This document shows positions 58,803 to 64,000 of a DNA stretch of 64,000 nt, in pieces. Both the position numbers and the translations under genes were made by a program. The stretch is from Hydractinia symbiolongicarpus (taxonomy: Eukaryota > Cnidaria > Hydrozoa > Anthoathecata > Hydractiniidae), in assembly GCF_029227915.1 (NCBI RefSeq), contig NC_079876.1, forward strand, positions 19,654,001 to 19,718,000, read 5' to 3'. Numbering within the stretch: the stretch's first letter is position 1; the number at the start of each line of letters is the position of its first letter. The notes beneath the pieces were generated by a model. The model worked only from the letters and a program-made list of their open reading frames with translations, had not been told where the DNA came from and searched no databases.

Positions 58803-60500
58803 TTATAAATAAACCCCCTCAACTTCGTCACCAGTATTTTCTTTTAATATTCTCACAGTTTTATTGTCTAATTTATGTGCAGTACCCCACAGATAGGTTT
58901 TTCTATCGTGGGTATGAAGAGTTTTGTATTCGCCCTCTTTTAGTTTTGTAATTTTGTGTTTGAATATATATATATGTATATAAAAAATCAACAATGATGA
59001 GACTCCATCGGTTCGTTCGTCATTGTCGATGTTTTATCTTACAATTTCTCCTACCAGAAATTATATAACCTAATGTGAAAATTTACGCTATTGAAAAGTT
59101 GGTGTTGATTTTCTTTTTAGTATTCTGAATTTATTGGACGTAAGAATAATTTTTTGAAGAAGATACTAGTTTTAATTTAAAGCAGCCAAATGAAACCGAC
59201 TTTTTAAAACAAATAATTTTACGATTAATATATGATACAAGGAAGTAATAAATTTAGCGACAATTTCACGTTTTTTAGCAAAACAATAACTTCACTCATC
59301 GAATTATTAAATCAGATACAAAATATATAGGCTTTTTGCATGCTATTTCAGCCAACCAAAGAAAAAAATACTAGAAATTAAAAAAAGGTTGCGTAGAATT
59401 TCGCAAATTGCAAGCAAAATCGAAACCAGCCAATACTTGTGCTAATGCTTGTTGTTTCTATTCGATATATTACGGTGAGGCGCCAAAATCTTGCGGGAGT
59501 ACATCAAGACTGTACATCACAGGCGTAGAAAAGATCTGGGAACGAGGCTGTAAAACAAAAGCTCGGCAAAACATTCCATTGCGCAAAAATACTGATTTGT
59601 CGCGAATTTGGTTGCGCGATTATTTCATGTGCACGGAATATGAGGGGATCTGCTGCAATATAATTCGACATTTCACGGTTAATAACTGAAACAAAAACAA
59701 ACGGAGAAAGAAGGAAAATTACAAAGTGCAAGCACAATGATAAACTCGATTTAAAGTCTAGAGAAATTTGCTCCTGTAAAGAATTTGCTCACAAAAGGAC
59801 ACTAATTCTTCCTTTTTCTAACAGAGTTCAATGTTTTTTCATAGACACTATTTAGCCAAAATTCTTGGAGGATAACACATTTTATACAAACAGACCAGTT
59901 ATTAAATGAGATTTAATTCTTACACCTGTCAGATTATATTTTACCACCCGGAAATTAGTAAAACCAACGAGCCTCAAAAATCCGGCCGTGGGAAAATCGT
60001 TTTTCGAGAGGGGTGGCAAATCAAAAACCGAAAAGGACGCTTATAAAAAATGTAATTTGTGTTATGTAAAAGCTCTTTATGTAGAGAACTAAAATGGTTG
60101 TAAAATAAGATATATAACAGATGTTCTTCATAACAAGCAGCTTAACCAAAAAGATTTACGATATACAAAAGATCAACATTTATTTCATCTTATTTATTTA
60201 CTGTATTCTTCTTAGAGAGTGAAAATTACAAAGTGCACACACAATGATAAACTCGACCACATAAGTCTTAAATTTATGCTCATATAAAAAAACACAATTC
60301 TTCCTTTTTCCAAGGAGATAATTAGTACAAAAATTGAACAAACAAACAGACAGAGAGAGTAGGACAGGACTTCTAAAGGGTGCAAGAATTTTGACTCATA
60401 TTCCTGAACCAGGGTACACAAAATGTCTAGCTGAGTCACCTCAAAAGAGGACTGCGAACAGTCTTCAACAGGAACTAGACATTTCTTTCATCCATAACTT
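58803..60500. other. Intergenic DNA with a direct repeat
   Basis: The phrase gaaaattacaaagtgca.acacaatgataaactcga occurs at about 59714 and 60222 in the same orientation, each followed by related sequence ending ..attcttcctttttc. The open frames at 59408-59689 and 60334-60651 show no recognisable domain. Confidence 0.4.
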
Positions 60501-60534
60501 TCCATCTGTCCTACTCTGTACAATCTTGTGTGAC

Positions 60535-60770
60535 TGGGGTAAGAAGTGGAGTCGTCACTCTCCAAAGATAAGACCAGTGCAGTCAAACCCCCTTGCCGAC
60601 ATAATTTTACTTTGTTTTTGTCTTTTGTTTTTTCCTTTTTTACTGGGGTAATAAGAGATGTCGTCACTCTCCAAAGATAGGACCTAGGATAAATTTTTTA
60701 TTTTGTTTTTCGCTTTTATTTTGACTGGTGTAATAAGTCGTCACTCCCCAAAGACAAGACTACAAAAAAT
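60535..60770. repeat. Three direct repeats, likely 3' UTR of the right-end retrotransposon
   Basis: The phrase gtcgtcactctccaaagataagacc (with changes) appears at about 60552, 60660 and 60736, each preceded by actgggg-taa.aag. On the minus strand this lies downstream of the USP domain stop, so it may be the element's 3' untranslated region. Confidence 0.5.
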
Positions 60771-60837
60771 AAAAATAAAAAAGAATAGTCAACCCCCCTT
60801 GCTGACATAAACCGGAAGTTGTGGTGCTGACTGCAAT

Positions 60838-61760
60838 TTACCTAAGCTCTTTAAGGAAAAGGATGTAAGGTTGTACACCATTTAGCAAGCTTTTTTGGCA
60901 AGGGACCACTGCTTTGTCGTTGCAATGAAAGCACTTACCATGCACTTGGTTATAAGCAACAGTAGTGTAATAGCCATTGTTCAAATTTCCAGAGTGGTTA
61001 ATTACAGCTCTTAGGTTGTAGTACATGCGACAAGAGATTTCACTGTCTACAGTGATAGGTATAGAAACGGTGCCTGGGTAAGATGTGACAGGAGAACAAA
61101 CCTCAGACACAAGACCTTTGTTATAGGCAAAGCGCTTTAATTGCAGAACCAAAATTAAACTGCACTCTGCGACCTCTTTCTCAACTGTTGCAGTTTGGTA
61201 ACTATTGCAGTAGTGACAGAAGTCTCTCCAAAAAGTTATCTATTGAAGATTGTACATTCGATGTCAAGGGCAGTTGAAAAAATGGACTTACTTTCTCAGA
61301 GGTGCTAATATTATTGCAAGCGCTGCAAGTAGTGCAGATTTTCACACGAGTGTTGAATAATCTATCAAAGAAAGGAAAGGCTAAGGACAATTCTGGTATG
61401 AGATACTCGAGAATCTCTAGAGCATCTTGCTGAGAGAAGGGAATAAAAGCAACGCCCCTTGCATTAGAAACATTCATTTAGAAATAAAGAAGGGTTCACT
61501 GGAACCTTGGAGGAGGATAATTTCCGTAGAATACTGACAAAACTTTTACCTATTGCCATATTGGAATCATTTGCAGAGATGGCTGTGGCGACTGCGGGTA
61601 ACACATAAAAACCTTGCAAGATGGAATTGATGTAACATGTGTTGCCCAAATTTAGCAAGTCGCTGTTGCTGCCTAGTGATTCTTGTGCAGGCAAGGTAGT
61701 GGAGCTCTTTGTTACGTCCTGGGTATTCGTGCCCTTAAAGCTAGTGGTCGAAGTTGCTTG
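60838..61760 (-). pseudogene. USP-type (peptidase C19) deubiquitinase domain of a retrotransposon, frame-disrupted
   Basis: Read on the minus strand in three frames (61464-61841, 61202-61477, 60838-about 61215). The Cys box is NLGNTCYINSILQG (about 61620-61660). A QDALEILEYLIPEL box follows, then zinc-ribbon pairs CTTCSAC and, in the next frame, FCHYCNS. Next are VEKEVAECSLILVLQLKRF and the His-box region NHSGNLNNGYYTTVA, then FHCND and PYILFL. This is the USP domain order. The catalytic Cys box is intact, but the usual His of GHY is Tyr. Frameshifts lie near 61470 and 61220. USP enzymes remove ubiquitin. Here the domain follows the endonuclease of a non-LTR element directly. Confidence 0.8.
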
Positions 61761-61779
61761 TGACTTGGATGATTTCTTT

Positions 61780-62640
61780 GAAACCGTTGGTATCAATTGA
61801 ACGGTATGCTGTGGATCCCTACCAGGAAGAATCTTAGACAAAGAATCTCGATATACCAGATGTAAAACGACAATCGCATAGATGACTTAGTAAGAGATTT
61901 CAGAGTGGAACACACGAACATGTTAGAAAAGCCGAGGCGCCGGAGGCAGATTCTAACTGTTTCGGAACAAAATCCACTAGCTCCTAGTTCAACAGCAAAG
62001 AAATGCACAGACCAATTGTTTAATCTCAAGACGTGACGAGTATTTATCAACCTTAACTCCATGCCAAGTCTCCATGTTCTCTTCGCATGGACAAGTTAAT
62101 TTAAGGATATTTACAGTTTTCGTCATGGCAGAAGTTAAAAGTATGTCCGGACGAAGTTGAGTTACAGCAAGATAAGGTGGTACTATTAAGGCTGAATCTA
62201 AGCCTGGCAATAATCTCCAATCAAAAACCAGGTGAAGGATTCCTTATATTTTTAAACGCTTTTTGGTGGGAAGACGTTGACCAGCTGGAACAAAGGATAT
62301 TTTATGACATCTAGATGGTTTTGCTGGCTCATAATCGGATAAGAACTTTTGAATGGCTGTCATTAACACATACAGAACAGTATCATGGCGGTACGTGAAT
62401 CCACCTTGTGAAAGGGCTAATTTACAGGCGCCTAAAATATGGGACACGTTACAAGAGGGTTTTTTACATAGGGTGCAACTTTTGACCTTTTGAATTCCCC
62501 ACTTGATCAGATTTGTAGGAGAAGGAAGCGTGTCATAGGTTGCACCGATGCAAAACGAAGATAAACTTTGCGGCAGAGACAGTAAGTTCTTGCAAGAAAG
62601 ATCGTATTTAATAAACGAGCACTAATTAGTTACCTTGAAC
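61780..62640 (-). pseudogene. CCHC knuckle and restriction-like endonuclease of the retrotransposon
   Basis: From about 62600 leftwards: SLSSFCIGATYDTLPSPTNL, a CCHC-like knuckle CTLCKKPSCNVSHILGAC, then RHDTVLYVL, an in-frame TAA after KKRLKI (62244-62246), and DSALIVPPYLAVTQLRPDIL with LKLTCPCEENMETWHG. This is the PD...(E)xT/K-type pattern of the restriction-like endonuclease in R2/NeSL-type non-LTR elements, which cuts the target DNA. A frameshift near 62045 is followed by NWSVHFFAVELGASGFCSE and LRRLGFSNMF. Where an acidic residue is usual before LTCPCEEN there is Lys, suggesting an inactive copy. The frame passes, via one more frameshift near 61840, into the linker and USP domain. Confidence 0.75.
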
Positions 62641-64000
62641 ATGAAGCTGAACGGCTCGAACATAATAGAAATCTTCATCATTGTCCTGTACAACATCTGA
62701 TACAAGTTTGCGGTAAGAATGGGTACCAATTTGTGGGTTTACCAGTCCCAAGCCTGCTCTACCAAACTGGCGGAAACAAAGTATTTTCTTGAACTCGAGT
62801 TGACTCTCTGCTGATTTTACTGTCTGATCTACCTTCCAGTGTCCAGCCTTTTACTTCGTAAATTAAAAAAGGCCATCGTATTCGGGAAATTAGAAGATGA
62901 TGCAAAAACCACACTTTGTGAATACCTCTAATCATTTTCTATGGGATTGACTTGCTCTACAGCGTTAACAATAACCTGTTGGACAACAGCTGAATCTGAC
63001 AATACTGAATTTATTGTTCGGCCAGGAAACTTAACTGGGTTTGCGTGAATAGATGGGATTGGTTCTTGCACAAAAAGGGGACTGATCTTAAACCTTTCCA
63101 TTAGCTATAATAATGCTTCGTGATTTTGAAGGTCTAATGCCCATTCCAGCCCAATGAAGGGCTGTTACACAACGATCCAACAAGTTATGAGTTTGAGGGA
63201 CACTTCAAGACATTACAAATTATGTTATCCATAAAGACCTTAACCGGAGGATGGTCTGAATCGCCAGGCGAAACACAACTTTTTAACTCTTCCTCGACGC
63301 ACACATATTCAATGATTACATTTATAGCTGCCAAAAATAGTATGATTGATAATGTACATCCAATAAAATACCTCTAAAGTGTTGGTGCCAGCTGGATAGG
63401 GCTGGAAAAGGGAATGACTTGCTCCAGAGGCTGCCATAGTAGGTGTTAATAAGCCTTATCCAAGACTTTGAAACACCATAGCGACGAAGGGCCAGGAAAA
63501 TGAGTTTATGCGGTAGAGTGGGATACGCATTCGCCACATCAAGCCATATTGCAGATAGTGTATTTTTTCTAGACTTCGCGTTTCTCAGAGCAGCCCAGAC
63601 AAGAGACATGTGCTCCCAGCAACCAAGGACTTTTTATATACATCCTTTTTGAATGGATTTGTTAAAAAAGTGGTTGTTCTGAATGATGTGGTTTTCTAGG
63701 AGCTTTGACACAAGACTGAGAAAAGGTTTTCCTTCCACATTGAGGAGAGCTATTGGTCGAAAGTCCTTAATGGATGATGGAGATGGTGGCTTGTTTTTAG
63801 GAATATACACTTCTGAAGAGACCCTCCACTGAACAGGAATGAAGAAATTCTTTAAACAAGATTGGAAAAGGTTGAAAAGAAAGGACGCAATTTGAGGACA
63901 ATTCTTGTAGACAGTGTAAGGTATTTGATTCAATTCGGGTGACGATGCATTCCGACGAGTATGAAGGATGGTTTGAAAGTCCTTGAAATTAAACTTTGAG
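62640..64000 (-). pseudogene. Reverse transcriptase of the same retrotransposon, runs off the right edge
   Basis: On the minus strand from 64000: PELNQIPYTVYKNCP, FRPIALLNVEGKPFLSLVSK, an in-frame TAA (about 63634), WLDVANAYPTLPHKLI (motif A Asp), RYGVSKSWIRLI, and WHQHFRGI. A frameshift near 63380 follows, then GCTLSIILFLAAINVIIEY and VKVFMDN, where the motif C doublet DD reads DN. Beyond this the thumb region is in several frames (LHWAGMGIRPSKSRSI; IHKVWFLHHLLISRIRWPF). The motif A and C layout is typical of non-LTR RTs of the restriction-endonuclease-bearing group. The 5' part of the element lies right of the window. Confidence 0.8.

Noticed and set aside
59408-59689. Cys-containing open frame (93 codons) as a secreted peptide
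   Set aside because: No signal peptide, no splice context, and the sequence around it looks repeat-derived.

Overview
The window is nuclear DNA from an animal, most likely a cnidarian; a hydrozoan is plausible. The basis is A+T-rich sequence with GT..AG multi-exon genes, single-exon rhodopsin-like GPCRs in a small cluster, a BPI/LBP-type gene, TMEM26-like and STRA6-like sequences, a secreted Cys-rich protein, and a very heavy load of Helitron-like elements, SINE-like elements, MITE-like elements and non-LTR retrotransposon debris. There are no bacterial-style operons. The organism assignment is inference.

Layout. 0-7 kb: last exon of a TMEM26-like gene (1103-1852) and AT-rich repeat DNA, bounded by inverted copies of a repeat (1-180 and 6765-6905). 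7-10 kb: G/C-run palindrome, a terminal-inverted-repeat element, a tRNA-derived SINE and a 16-bp minisatellite. 10.7-12.2 kb: STRA6-like membrane protein sequence broken by two frame changes. 14.9-16.9 kb: head-to-tail Helitron-like copies. 19.3-29.6 kb: three related GPCR loci (two intact on the minus strand, one pseudogene on the plus strand). 31.2-32.2 kb: decayed SAM-domain gene, with a roughly 22-unit GACGTC minisatellite just upstream of it. 33.6-37.1 kb: six-exon secreted Cys-rich protein. 40.2-42.3 kb: Helitron-like copy. 43.4-53.9 kb: sixteen-exon BPI/LBP-like gene carrying an in-frame TGA. 54.1-58.8 kb: non-LTR fragment followed by two tandem Helitron-like copies. 60.5-64 kb: minus-strand remnant of a retrotransposon encoding reverse transcriptase, CCHC knuckle, restriction-like endonuclease and a C-terminal ubiquitin-specific-protease (USP) domain, running off the right edge.

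What stands out. (1) The RT-endonuclease-USP arrangement at the right end: a deubiquitinase-type protease joined to a non-LTR retrotransposon polyprotein. (2) Three loci (TMEM26-like exon, first GPCR, BPI gene) each sit between inverted copies of a repeat. (3) Helitron-like termini (5' TC, 3' hairpin followed by CTAG) occur in tandem, and one copy has compensatory changes in the hairpin. (4) A novel-looking secreted Cys-rich precursor. The genes are not functionally linked in any way the sequence shows; this looks like a gene-sparse region shaped by mobile DNA. All exon joins were made by eye from splice signals and reading frame and have no transcript support.
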